The notes below the pieces were generated by a model that saw only the letters and a list, made by a program, of their open reading frames with translations, had not been told where the DNA came from and did no database searches. From the NCBI RefSeq assembly GCF_042666615.1, contig NZ_JBHTDD010000001.1, forward strand, positions 372,001-436,000: a stretch of 64,000 nt of DNA, written 5' to 3'. This DNA is from KBS50 sp042666615 (GTDB lineage: Bacteria > Actinomycetota > Actinomycetes > Mycobacteriales > Micromonosporaceae). Positions 42,019 through 50,070 of this stretch are shown piece by piece. The position numbers and the translations under genes were made by a program. Position 1 is the first letter of the stretch. Every line of letters starts with the position of its first letter.

Positions 42019-43334
42019 GCGGGGCCGGTCACCAGCAGCGAGGTGTCCGGGGCGGCCGGGAACCGTTCGACGTCGGCACCCTCGATCGCCGCCGGCGCCG
42101 TCACCCGGATCAGCTCACCGGTTCCGGCCAGGTGCGCCGCGGTGCCCGCGCCGGTCCAGAGTGGTTCACCGGTCAGCGCCGGGCCGGCCGATGCCGCCTT
42201 CACCGTCGTCCCGCCCAGCGTGGTCAGGTCCACCACCATCGCGGTGGTGCCGCGCTGATGCGCCATTGGACGCTCCGGGTCGATGTTGGTGAGTAACCAC
42301 CTACCGTCCGGGGAGACCGAGCCGGTGGTGGCGGAGACCGGCACGTCGCAGCTCGTCGCGATCCGCGACAGGTCCGCCCCGTTGTCCAGCAGCGCGAGAC
42401 ACGGCCGCCGGTGGTTCGGCACCGTGACCGCCGCGACGACGGTCTGGCCGTCCGGGAGGGCGCCGTACACGGCCACCAACTCCCTGTTCCAGGCCGGGCG
42501 GTGGGCGCCCACCATCGGCGTCCACACGTCGTAGCCGCCCGCGCTTCCCCGCCGGAGCAGCACGGCCAGGCCGACGAAACCGACCGGGTCGGTGTCGGCC
42601 AGCACCGTGGCTCGGACCGGGTTGGCGAACTGGGCACCGGCCAGCGTGCCGGCGTACAGGGTGCCGCCGGTCCGCCAGGCCGCCCGCTGGCCGTCCGGCG
42701 CCAGCACCAGGCGGTCCAGCCCGGAGAGGACCGGGCGGGGCGGCTCGCTGCGGGTGACGTACCAGAGATTCGTCCGTCCGGCCGGCCGCGCCGTGGCGAC
42801 CAACCAGCCCCCCGCGGTGCGATGGGCGGTGGTCACCCGGCCGTCGGCGGGCAGCTCGATCCGTAGCCCGTCCGCCGTGGCGAGGTGCCGATCGACGACC
42901 AGGTCGACCTGGGGAGGGCCGAGTGGCTCGGCGGTCGGGGTCGGCGGCGGGGTCACCGAAGGGAGGTCTGTCGGGGCGAGAATGAGCCGTTCGGCGTCGG
43001 TGATCGGTCGCTCGGTTTCCGTTGGCGGATCCCCAACGATGATCACCGCCGGCCCGGGAGCCGAGGGCGAACCGAGGCCGAAGACCGCGGAACTGGCGAG
43101 CAGCGTCGCGACGGCGGTCGTGGCGACACCGAGAATCACCTGCCGGCGGCGTCCGCGGCGACCACGCCGCAACGCCGTACCCGCCGGGTCGACGGGATGC
43201 GGTAACCGGGCCGCCTGCCGGGACAGGGTGTCCCGCAGCGCCCGCTCGAGATCCTCCGGTGTCACGATGTGGAAACGCCCGGCCTCGGGTGGAAGGTTGC
43301 CAGCCGGCCGTTCGGGTCGACGTACTCCCCCCAC
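42015..43334 (-). CDS. membrane-anchored protein partnered with the SigE-type sigma factor
   Basis: 439 residues: cytoplasmic N-terminus (VTPEDLERALRDTLSRQAARLPH), one helix (VILGVATTAVATLLASSAVFGL) and a large extracytoplasmic part with repeats typical of a beta-propeller-like domain (HLATADGLRIELPADGRV, LAPDGQRAAWRTGG, VSPDGRWLLTN). It immediately follows the sigma gene, so it is probably its anti-sigma or signal partner, although no zinc anti-sigma motif is visible. Start is GTG 43334, or GTG 43265, which begins nearer the conserved block. Confidence 0.7.
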   Translation of the reverse strand: MGGVRRPERPAGNLPPEAGRFHIVTPEDLERALRDTLSRQAARLPHPVDPAGTALRRGRRGRRRQVILGVATTAVATLLASSAVFGLGSPSAPGPAVIIVGDPPTETERPITDAERLILAPTDLPSVTPPPTPTAEPLGPPQVDLVVDRHLATADGLRIELPADGRVTTAHRTAGGWLVATARPAGRTNLWYVTRSEPPRPVLSGLDRLVLAPDGQRAAWRTGGTLYAGTLAGAQFANPVRATVLADTDPVGFVGLAVLLRRGSAGGYDVWTPMVGAHRPAWNRELVAVYGALPDGQTVVAAVTVPNHRRPCLALLDNGADLSRIATSCDVPVSATTGSVSPDGRWLLTNIDPERPMAHQRGTTAMVVDLTTLGGTTVKAASAGPALTGEPLWTGAGTAAHLAGTGELIRVTAPAAIEGADVERFPAAPDTSLLVTGPA

Positions 43335-43337
43335 ATG

Positions 43338-44027
43338 TCAGCCCTCCATGCTGGGCACCGGCACGGCCGGCAGGGTCGGGGCGGGCCGCCGGGCGGGTGC
43401 CGGCTGGTCGGGTCGCGGTCTCGCGGACCGGGGCGCAGTAGCCTCGGCCGCCGGCCGCACTCGCTGCGGGGCGACCGGCTGGTCGACGGCGGGCCGGGTG
43501 GCGGCTGGCGGATCGGCGGACGCCAGCCGCTCGGCGTCGAGTTCGGCACCGAGTCGCCCGCGCAGTGTGGTGAGTGCCCGGGAGGTCTGGCTCTTCACCG
43601 TGCCCGTCGAGATGTTCAGCAGTTCGGCGGTCTGAGCCTCGGACATGTCTTCGTAGAACCGGAGCACCAGCACCGCGCGCTGCCGGACCGGCAACTGCTG
43701 CACGTGCCGCCACAGCGCGTCCCGTTCGAGCTGCTGATCTATTTGATCCGGCGCCGGCCGTTCGGGCAACGACTCGGTCGGCCGCTCACCATGCCAGCGC
43801 CGACGCCACCAGCTGGTGGCCGTATTGACCAGCACCCGTCGGGCGTACGGTTCCACCGCCTCGATGCCGCCCAACCGTTTCCAGGCCAGGTAGGTCTTGG
43901 TCAGCGCGGTCTGCAACAGGTCTTCCGCGGTGGCCCAGTCCCCGGCGAGCAGGTAGGCCGTGCGCAACAGCGCACCGGAACGGGCCGCGACGAAATCGCG
44001 GAACTCCTCTTCCAGGCTGGCCGACAC
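43338..44027 (-). CDS. SigE-family ECF RNA polymerase sigma factor
   Basis: 229 residues: region 2 (LLRTAYLLAGDWATAEDLLQTALTKTYLAWKRL...VLVNTATSWWRRRW) and region 4 (RQRAVLVLRFYEDMSEAQTAELLNISTGTVKSQTSRALTTLR) of the SigE subgroup, followed by a Pro/Arg-rich tail of about 75 residues that is longer than usual. The next gene begins at once and is likely the partner. GTG 44027 has GGAGGGGG just upstream. Confidence 0.9.
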   Translation of the reverse strand: MSASLEEEFRDFVAARSGALLRTAYLLAGDWATAEDLLQTALTKTYLAWKRLGGIEAVEPYARRVLVNTATSWWRRRWHGERPTESLPERPAPDQIDQQLERDALWRHVQQLPVRQRAVLVLRFYEDMSEAQTAELLNISTGTVKSQTSRALTTLRGRLGAELDAERLASADPPAATRPAVDQPVAPQRVRPAAEATAPRSARPRPDQPAPARRPAPTLPAVPVPSMEG

Positions 44028-44127
44028 CGTGCCCCCTCCTCGCCGTGCCATCCGAGGCTGTCACAGCGGCGGCGGTTAATCCATGGCGATTGGGTGCGGA
44101 GACAGTCCGATGTTCGGGCAGAAAGTT

Positions 44128-45000
44128 TCAGGCGCCGTCGTCGGCCTTTGCCTCGTCGGCCTCCTTGCCCAACCGCGCCTCGACAGCCTGGGGCTCGTAC
44201 ATTTCCTCGACAACCCGCAGGTAGAGCTCGTTCGGGTTGGGAAGATGCTTGACCTCGCGGAGCGCCTGCTCCTGGCCGGCCGATTCGAGGACGAAGGTCC
44301 CGTAGTTCAGCGTGCGACCGAGCGGTGACTGCTCGTACTTCATGTCGGTGACCCGCAGCAGCGGCATCATCGCGACCTGCCGGGTGACGATGCCGTTGAC
44401 CACCATGACTCGCTTGTTGGTCAGGATGAACCGGTCGTAGTACCAGTCAGCCACCCGCCAGGCCACCCAGCCGATCACGGCGAACCAGAGGATCACGGCG
44501 ACCGTGGTCAGCGCACCGCTGTCCTGGCCGGCCAGGAAGCCGGAGAGGTAGCCGAGCACGAAGGTGGCCAGGACGCCGACGGTGAGCGGTGTCGCCAGGT
44601 GGATCCAGTGCCGCTTCCACTCGCCGCGGTAACGCTCGGTCGGGAACAGGTATCGAGCCACCAACGGGGTCGGCTCGTCCTCCAGGGGCAGCACCCGCCG
44701 GGTGCCCAACGGCATGCCGGAGGCGTCGACCCGCAGGCCGGCCAACTCGTCCTCGGTGATGGTGGGCGGGACCCGGTAGCCCTCCGGGTCGCGGTCCCAG
44801 TCACGCCGGGACGAGCCGCCGTAGCCGGCGTCCTCCGAATAGGACGCGCCCGGGGAGTACGCCGGCCCGTCGCCGAAGGCCGGGCCGTCGCCGAAGCCCG
44901 GCCCGTCGTCGGGTCGGGCTCGAGGAATGGGCTCGGTATCCCGCTCGCGCCGCGGACGATCGTCGTCGTCGGGGGGTGGGCCGCCGGACGGAGTGGTCAT
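44128..45000 (-). CDS. PH-domain (bPH2) membrane protein
   Basis: 290 residues: an acidic disordered N-terminus with GFGDGPAFGDGPAYSP repeats, a short conserved block (ITEDELAGLRVDASGMPLGTRRVLPLEDEP), two helices (LTVGVLATFVLGYLSGFLAG and VAVILWFAVIGWVAWRVADW), then a bacterial PH domain (DRFILTNKRVMVVNGIVTRQVAMMPL). PH domains of this type sit near the membrane and bind other membrane components; precise function unknown. Six bases after the 52-residue membrane peptide gene. Confidence 0.83.
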   Translation of the reverse strand: MTTPSGGPPPDDDDRPRRERDTEPIPRARPDDGPGFGDGPAFGDGPAYSPGASYSEDAGYGGSSRRDWDRDPEGYRVPPTITEDELAGLRVDASGMPLGTRRVLPLEDEPTPLVARYLFPTERYRGEWKRHWIHLATPLTVGVLATFVLGYLSGFLAGQDSGALTTVAVILWFAVIGWVAWRVADWYYDRFILTNKRVMVVNGIVTRQVAMMPLLRVTDMKYEQSPLGRTLNYGTFVLESAGQEQALREVKHLPNPNELYLRVVEEMYEPQAVEARLGKEADEAKADDGA

Positions 45001-45006
45001 GAAGAA

Positions 45007-45165
45007 CTACGCCACCAGATTGCTGAAGAACTCGCCGAACCCGGAGGCGATGTCGACCAGGCCACCACCGAGCGACTTGAAGACATCGGCCGCGGAGTTG
45101 GGTCGGAACGCGACGAAGAAGATCAAAAATGCGACGCCTAGCCAGGTGAGGACTTTCTTGACCAT
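45007..45165 (-). CDS. small membrane peptide upstream of the PH-domain gene
   Basis: 52 residues: MVKKVLTWLGVAFLIFFVAF then an amphipathic GLVDIASGFGEFFSNLV end, i.e. one helix plus a membrane-parallel tail. No name known, though similar short proteins occur in Streptomyces relatives. The ATG at 45165 has GGAGGGGG; the longer frame upstream is ruled out by that signal. Likely translated with the PH-domain gene as an operon under the palindromic operator 45211-45225. Confidence 0.7.
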   Translation of the reverse strand: MVKKVLTWLGVAFLIFFVAFRPNSAADVFKSLGGGLVDIASGFGEFFSNLVA

Positions 45166-45210
45166 GGTGGGCCATCCCCCTCCGTGCGGTGGTAACCCCG
45201 CACCCGCGGC

Positions 45211-45225
45211 GATACTCAGAGTATC
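45211..45225. promoter_or_regulatory. palindromic operator before the PH-domain operon
   Basis: Perfect 15-bp palindrome GATACTC-A-GAGTATC, 46-60 bp upstream of the small membrane peptide gene. A related half-site GATACAGAGTAC lies at 45244-45255 and GTATCA/TGATAC bracket the interval 45221-45248. Regulator unknown. Confidence 0.6.
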
Positions 45226-45286
45226 AGTCAGACCTCTTACAGTGATACAGAGTACCCATCCCGACCGGCCCTGGCGCAAGCCCTGA

Positions 45287-45985
45287 TCAGGCCTTCCCGT
45301 GCAGGTAGGGAGAGGGAGCCCCGTACACGAGCTCGGGCGGAGTCCACTCGGTCAGGTCGTGCAGGACGACCTCGTCCGCGAGGAGGTAACCCGCGCTCGC
45401 CGGCCAGGCTATCGCATACAGCCACATTCCCCGAGCTTCACCGACGTAGGCGCTCCGGTCGTTTCTCGATCGTACGGACCACAGTGGAGTAGGGTGCCCG
45501 CCGGCCCGGATCTTGGCGTGCGCCGCCGACTCGGTGTGACCAGGCGGCGGCTCGGTCATCGCCTGGGCCAACTCCTCGCCGGGATCCGGTCCGGTGATGC
45601 CGGCGAACCGGGTGCCGAGCCCGACGCCGGGCTCCTCCGCCACCAGGACCAGGTCCGCCGGCCCACCGCCGAGCGGCGCCGGGCCGCTGCACGCGACCGC
45701 TCCAGCCCGCACCCCGGTCCGTTCGTCGCCGGCCCAGGCAACCCCGGTCACCGTCCAGCCGGGCAGCAGCGGCCAGGGACACCAGAGCGGCACCACCGGC
45801 CGGTCGGCAACCCGGCTCGCGACCTGGATCCGATCCACCGCGGCCTCGACGATCGCCGGCCCGACATGCTCCGCGACATGCAGTGGCAGGACCGGACCGC
45901 AGGCCGGGCAGCGCCAATCGGAGTGCATCAGGTCCGGCGGCCGGACCGGGCCACTGCATCGTGGACACGTCACCGCGACACCCAT
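45287..45985 (-). CDS. zinc-ribbon protein (DUF6758-like)
   Basis: 232 residues: N-terminal treble-clef-like zinc site (TCPRCSGPVRPP...WRCPACGPVLP), then a 180-residue domain with WCPWPLLPGWTVTGVAWAGDERTGVRA and LVAEEPGVGLGTRFAG. The name DUF6758 is my recollection for such actinobacterial proteins near the PHP gene; function unknown. ATG 45985 with GGGGAG upstream is chosen as the zinc motif follows at once. Confidence 0.7.
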   Translation of the reverse strand: MGVAVTCPRCSGPVRPPDLMHSDWRCPACGPVLPLHVAEHVGPAIVEAAVDRIQVASRVADRPVVPLWCPWPLLPGWTVTGVAWAGDERTGVRAGAVACSGPAPLGGGPADLVLVAEEPGVGLGTRFAGITGPDPGEELAQAMTEPPPGHTESAAHAKIRAGGHPTPLWSVRSRNDRSAYVGEARGMWLYAIAWPASAGYLLADEVVLHDLTEWTPPELVYGAPSPYLHGKA

Positions 45986-46080
45986 GGGCCTACGCTCCCC
46001 GTCGGACCCCCAAGAGTCAACCGAACCCGCCCTTTTGGTTATCTTCCGGTGCGGACTCGGCTCCACCGGTCACGTCGCCG

Positions 46081-46707
46081 TCACCCGTCCGGGGGAGTTC
46101 CCGCGTACGTCCGGATCCAGGCGTGCATGGCGATCCCGCTGGCCACTCCCGCGTTGATGGACCGGGTCGAGCCGTACTGGGCAATCGAGAAGACCAGGTC
46201 ACAGGCGTCCCGAGCAGTCTGCGACAGGCCCGGGCCCTCCTGACCGAAGAGCAGCACACAGCGCCGGGGCAGGACCGCCGACTCCATCGGCCGGGCCCCG
46301 GGCAGGTTGTCGATGCCCACCAACGGCAGGTCGCGGTCCCGCGCCCAGGCGACCAGGTCCTCGATGGCGGCGTGGTGCCGGACGTGCTGGTACCGGTCGG
46401 TCACCATGGCGCCACGCCGGTTCCACCGGCGCCGGCCCACGATGTGCACCGCACCGGCGAGGAAGGCGTTGGCATTGCGGACCACCGTGCCGATGTTGAA
46501 GTCGTGCTGCCAGTTCTCGATGGCGACATGGAAATCGTGCCGGCGCCGGTCCAGGTCGGCGACTATCGCCTCGCGTCGCCAGTACCGGTACCGGTCGACC
46601 ACGTTGCGCCGGTCACCCAGCGCCAGCAACTCCGGGTCGTACCGTGGGTCGGACGGCGGCTCGCCCTGCCACGGGCCGACCCCCACCTCCGGTTGATCTC
46701 CATCCAC
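46081..46707 (-). CDS. TrmH/SpoU-family RNA methyltransferase
   Basis: 208 residues with the three SPOUT motifs: NIGTVVRNANAFLAGAVHIV, LLFGQEGPGLSQTA and YGSTRSINAGVASGIAMHAW. 2'-O-methylation of tRNA or rRNA ribose is expected; target unknown. GTG 46707 has TATCCT seven bases upstream (46715-46720). The SAM-binding knot is complete, so activity is likely. Confidence 0.88.
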   Translation of the reverse strand: MDGDQPEVGVGPWQGEPPSDPRYDPELLALGDRRNVVDRYRYWRREAIVADLDRRRHDFHVAIENWQHDFNIGTVVRNANAFLAGAVHIVGRRRWNRRGAMVTDRYQHVRHHAAIEDLVAWARDRDLPLVGIDNLPGARPMESAVLPRRCVLLFGQEGPGLSQTARDACDLVFSIAQYGSTRSINAGVASGIAMHAWIRTYAGTPPDG

Positions 46708-46791
46708 GATCGGGAGGATACGGCGCCACGGCGCGGCAGGTCCCGGACAGGACTCGGCGCGTCCCGGACAGCCGGTCGTTGGTCATCGGGA

Positions 46792-47310
46792 TCACGGGCC
46801 GCCGAGATCGAGCGCCAGGCGTAGTTCCCGGAGGAACCCCGCCCGGTGCTCGCCCGGCGATCCCGAGCCTGCGGGGTCGCCGGCCCGGCAGACCCGCACC
46901 GCCACGGACTGCAACCACTGCCGGTACGCCGCCGAGTCCGCCGGGTCCGTCGGGTCACCGAGCACCAGCACGGCGTGTCGGCAGTCGGCGAGGGTCGCGG
47001 CCGCACGCCGGACGGGGTCGCCAAGGTCCGCCAGCGGCTGGGGAGCCACCGTCTCGGCGTAGACGGCCGCCACCACCGCCCGTACGAGGTCGCTGTCGAA
47101 CGACCGGCCGGCGGCGATGCCCTCGAGGCCGGCCAAGCTCTCGGCCACCATCTCAGCCGGCCGGTCCGGACCGGCCGAACTGGCCGCGACCACGACCTGG
47201 CCGGGCAGTCGGACCAGCAGGCGCCACTCGGCGGGAGCGAAGATCACGGTGCTCAGCGGGCCGGTCCGGCGCTCGGCCGGCGACGGCTCTCCGGCGACGG
47301 AGTGGCTCAT
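46792..47310 (-). CDS. hypothetical protein
   Basis: 172 residues with no family I recognise: STVIFAPAEWRLLVRLPGQVVVAASSAGPDRPAEMVAESLAGLEGIAAGR, then helical Ala/Asp-rich sequence ending RELRLALD. The ATG at 47310 has GGAGGT upstream. A hairpin (47358-47377) separates it from the MaoC gene. Confidence 0.65.
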   Translation of the reverse strand: MSHSVAGEPSPAERRTGPLSTVIFAPAEWRLLVRLPGQVVVAASSAGPDRPAEMVAESLAGLEGIAAGRSFDSDLVRAVVAAVYAETVAPQPLADLGDPVRRAAATLADCRHAVLVLGDPTDPADSAAYRQWLQSVAVRVCRAGDPAGSGSPGEHRAGFLRELRLALDLGGP

Positions 47311-47357
47311 CGGAACCTCCGTAGCCAGCATATGTCCGCTCGACGCCCCAGCACCCC

Positions 47358-47377
47358 AACCCGCCAAGACGCGGGTT
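47358..47377 (-). terminator. hairpin between MaoC and hypothetical gene
   Basis: 7-bp stem AACCCGC/GCGGGTT with a six-base loop, just after the MaoC stop on the minus strand. Confidence 0.45.
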
Positions 47378-47392
47378 TGGATACCGGACAGT

Positions 47393-47911
47393 TCAGCCGC
47401 GCGGTTCCGGAAAGCTCGGTCGCTCGGGATCGACGCCGGCCGGCAGGGCCGCCTCGGCGTACTCGCGCCTGGGGACCATGACCCGGCGCCGGAACACGCA
47501 GACCATGGTCCCGTCCTGGTTGTAGCCACGGGTCTCCACGGACACCACCCCGCGATCCGGCTTGGAGCCGGACTCCCGCTTGCCCAGCACGGTGGTCTCG
47601 CCGTAGATCGTGTCACCGTGGAACGTCGGCGCGACGTGCCGCAGCGACTCCACCTCGAGGTTGGCGATCGCCTTGCCGCTGACGTCCGGCACCGACATGC
47701 CGAGCAGCAGCGAGTAGATGTAGTTGCCGACGACCACGTTCCGGTTGAACTGGCTGGCGCTCTGCGCGTAGTGGGCGTCCAGGTGCAGCGGGTGGTGGTT
47801 CATGGTGAGCAGGCAGAAGAGGTGGTCGTCGTACTCGGTCACCGTCTTGCCCGGCCAGTGCCGGTAGACCGCGCCGATCTCGAATTCCTCGAAGTAACGG
47901 CCGAACTGCAT
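47393..47911 (-). CDS. MaoC-family hydratase, probable mesaconyl-CoA hydratase
   Basis: 172 residues: YFEEFEIGAVYRHWPGKTVTEYDDHLFCLLTMNHHPLHLD and NVVVGNYIYSLLLGMSVPDVSGKAI are close, from memory, to the MaoC protein of the Streptomyces ethylmalonyl-CoA operon, where it hydrates mesaconyl-CoA. The hydratase Asp/His motif (FEIGAVYRHW...D/H) is intact. GAGGGG precedes the ATG. No other pathway genes are adjacent, but an acyl-CoA dehydrogenase and a CoA ester lyase lie 5-10 kb further on the same strand. Confidence 0.8.
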   Translation of the reverse strand: MQFGRYFEEFEIGAVYRHWPGKTVTEYDDHLFCLLTMNHHPLHLDAHYAQSASQFNRNVVVGNYIYSLLLGMSVPDVSGKAIANLEVESLRHVAPTFHGDTIYGETTVLGKRESGSKPDRGVVSVETRGYNQDGTMVCVFRRRVMVPRREYAEAALPAGVDPERPSFPEPRG

Positions 47912-48511
47912 CTTTGCGCCCCTCGACGTACGGCGATGAAGTAGGGCACAGCATGCCGCATCGCCGCTCGCGCCGGCCGTGGGGTCGGGCGCGGGCCCGA
48001 CGTGTCACACCGGACGGTGCGCGGCGAATGAATAGCTATGGGTGGGGCCACCGGAATCCGGGGCCGGACGCAATGAGCGGCGGGGCCCTCCCCGGCACCC
48101 GCCGCCCACGCTCTGATGACTGAGATTCTGCCCGACGGCAGGGGGTCACAGAAAGAGTCGAACCAGAGACGGAGGTCACAGTTATCAATTTGTGACCATA
48201 CGGAAAGTGAAAGGCATGGAGATCATTACCAACCGTCATTGACCACATCCGCCCTTGTCACCGCCGAAGTTACCGTCGGGTACGAGACATGCCCCCGATC
48301 GCCCATGGGAACGCTTCCATCACTGTCCGCCACTGGCGATCACGATCGTTCGACCCCTTGGCTGACCTACGGATAGGGGCGTACGTCGATGGCTCGGAAC
48401 ACCGGGTGGCGGAGGTCACGGGCGTTTCGGTCACCGGCGACGCGGGAATTCCGAGGGCTGCGAGCGAGTTCGGCCAGGTGTACGCGTACAACGCAGCGAT
48501 CGGAGAGATCA
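47912..48511. other. 600-bp gene-free interval
   Basis: Lower GC than its surroundings. Contains GTCACA-N10-TGTGAC (48175-48196), a 22-bp palindrome, preceded by a further GGTCACAG at 48145-48152 in direct repeat with the one at 48174-48181. Short frames on both strands lack starts or domains. Probably the long regulatory region of the thioredoxin gene. Confidence 0.5.
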
Positions 48512-48874
48512 ATGGCGACCGTTGAGCTGACCTCAACGAATTTCGACGAGGTCACCGGCAAGGACGGCATCGTGCTGGTCGACTTCTGGGCGAGTTGGTG
48601 CGGGCCATGCCTCCGCTTCGCGCCTATCTACGAGCGGTCGTCCGAGAAGCACCAGGACATCACCTTCGGCAAGGTCGACACCGAGGCACAGCAGGAGCTG
48701 GCCGCGAAGTTCGATATCCGCTCCATTCCGACCATCATGGCGGTACGGGACGGCGTGATCGTTTTCGCGCAGCCGGGAGCGCTGCCCGAGTCCGCCCTGG
48801 AGTCCCTCATCGAACAGGTGCAGGCCCTCGACATGGACGACGTACGCGCCCAGTTGGCCAGCCACCAGCACTGA
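48512..48874 (+). CDS. thioredoxin
   Basis: 120 residues, single thioredoxin domain with LVDFWASWCGPCLRFAPIYE active site (WCGPC) and the cis-Pro loop IRSIPTIMAVRDG. Reduces disulfides in the cytoplasm. GGAGAG precedes the ATG at 48512. Longer frames upstream are not conserved. The promoter is probably within the 600-bp interval. Confidence 0.93.
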   Translation: MATVELTSTNFDEVTGKDGIVLVDFWASWCGPCLRFAPIYERSSEKHQDITFGKVDTEAQQELAAKFDIRSIPTIMAVRDGVIVFAQPGALPESALESLIEQVQALDMDDVRAQLASHQH

Positions 48875-48946
48875 GCATCCCACCGCCGGTCGGACCCCAG
48901 GGTCCGGCCGGCGGTGCGTTTCCGGCGTGCCGGCTTGCGGAGTCGG

Positions 48947-48962
48947 TCGCACATGTGTTCGA
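48947..48962 (+). promoter_or_regulatory. SOS box (LexA site)
   Basis: TCGCACATGTGTTCGA: 11 of 12 arm positions match the actinobacterial LexA consensus TCGAAC-N4-GTTCGA. It ends ten bases before the ATG of the radical SAM gene. Confidence 0.8.
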
Positions 48963-48971
48963 ATCCTCCGC

Positions 48972-50048
48972 ATGCGCTGGGAACACCTGTCGACCTCCCA
49001 CCCGCCAGCGGCGGCGCGACAGGGTTCCGTGGAGGCGGTGCCGGACGCGGCGCCAGCGGCACCACCCCTGCCGCTGGTGCTGCCCGGCGCGGTCGTCCGC
49101 ACCTTCGACACCCCGGACTTCGCGGGGATGACCTTCTACGAGGTACGCGCGAAGTCCATCATCAACAAAGTTCCCGGTGCCTCCCGGGTCCCGTTCGACC
49201 ACACGATCAACCCGTACCGGGGATGCACCCATGCCTGCGTCTACTGCTTCGCCAGAAGAACTCACACCTATCTCGACCTGAACGCCGGGCGCGACTTCGA
49301 CACCCGGGTGATCGTCAAGGTGAACGCCGGTGAGCTGGCCCGCCGCGAGTTGGCGGCGCCGCGATGGCGAGGCCAGCCGATCGCGATGGGGACCAACGTC
49401 GACTGCTACCAGCGGGCGGAGGGCCGCTACCGGCTCATGCCGCCGATCCTCGAAGCGCTGCGCGACTTCGCCAATCCGTTCTCGATTCTCACCAAGGGCA
49501 CCCTGATCCTGCGAGACCTGCCGTTGCTGCGGCAGGCCGCCGAGGTGACCTCGGTCGGCCTGGCGTTCTCGATCGGCTTCGTCGACGAATCGACGTGGCG
49601 CTCGGTGGAGCCCGGCACACCGAGCCCACGACGCCGCCTCGATGTCGTCCGAACCCTGGCGGACGCGGGCTTCGACGTGTCCGTGCTGATGGCGCCGATC
49701 CTGCCCGGGCTGACCGACACCGACGACTCGATCGACGCGACGGTGGCCGCGATCGCGCAGGCCGGAGCCAGCAGGGTGACCCCGCTACCGCTGCACCTGC
49801 GCCCCGGCGCCCGGGAGTGGTACGCGGGCTGGCTGGCCCGTGAGTACCCCGCTCTCGTCGGGCGCTACCGGGAGCTGTACCGCGACGGCTCCTATCTCCC
49901 GCAGTCCTACCAACGGGAGGTCACCGCCCGGGTCCGGATGGCGGCACGGCGGCACGGCCTTCCCCGGACGGCGCCTGAGGGGACCCACCCGCGAAATGTG
50001 GGTCCACCGCAGGTCGATCAGGTCACAGAACAGTTGACGTTGCTGTGA
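48972..50048 (+). CDS. Rv2578c-family radical SAM protein
   Basis: 358 residues: C-x3-C-x2-C cluster motif CTHACVYC (Cys 85, 89 and 92) in the domain beginning INPYRGCTHACVYCFARRTH, followed by GTNVDCYQRAEGRYRL and TKGTLILRDLPLL. The family is defined by mycobacterial Rv2578c; related to spore-photoproduct-lyase-like radical SAM proteins but without a proven reaction. A LexA-type SOS box lies directly before the start, as reported for the mycobacterial gene, so it belongs to the DNA-damage response. ATG 48972 lacks a Shine-Dalgarno; it may be leaderless. Confidence 0.88.
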   Translation: MRWEHLSTSHPPAAARQGSVEAVPDAAPAAPPLPLVLPGAVVRTFDTPDFAGMTFYEVRAKSIINKVPGASRVPFDHTINPYRGCTHACVYCFARRTHTYLDLNAGRDFDTRVIVKVNAGELARRELAAPRWRGQPIAMGTNVDCYQRAEGRYRLMPPILEALRDFANPFSILTKGTLILRDLPLLRQAAEVTSVGLAFSIGFVDESTWRSVEPGTPSPRRRLDVVRTLADAGFDVSVLMAPILPGLTDTDDSIDATVAAIAQAGASRVTPLPLHLRPGAREWYAGWLAREYPALVGRYRELYRDGSYLPQSYQREVTARVRMAARRHGLPRTAPEGTHPRNVGPPQVDQVTEQLTLL

Positions 50049-50058
50049 GCTTCCGGCG

Positions 50059-50064
50059 TACCGT
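50059..50064 (+). promoter_or_regulatory. leaderless -10 element of the tms operon
   Basis: TACCGT followed by six bases and GTG 50071. Confidence 0.5.
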
Positions 50065-50070
50065 GATCCG

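Noticed and set aside
48217..48243. 8-codon frame MEIITNRH in the 600-bp interval
   Set aside because: Weak ribosome site, no downstream gene on the same transcript immediately after, and no conserved context; chance frame.
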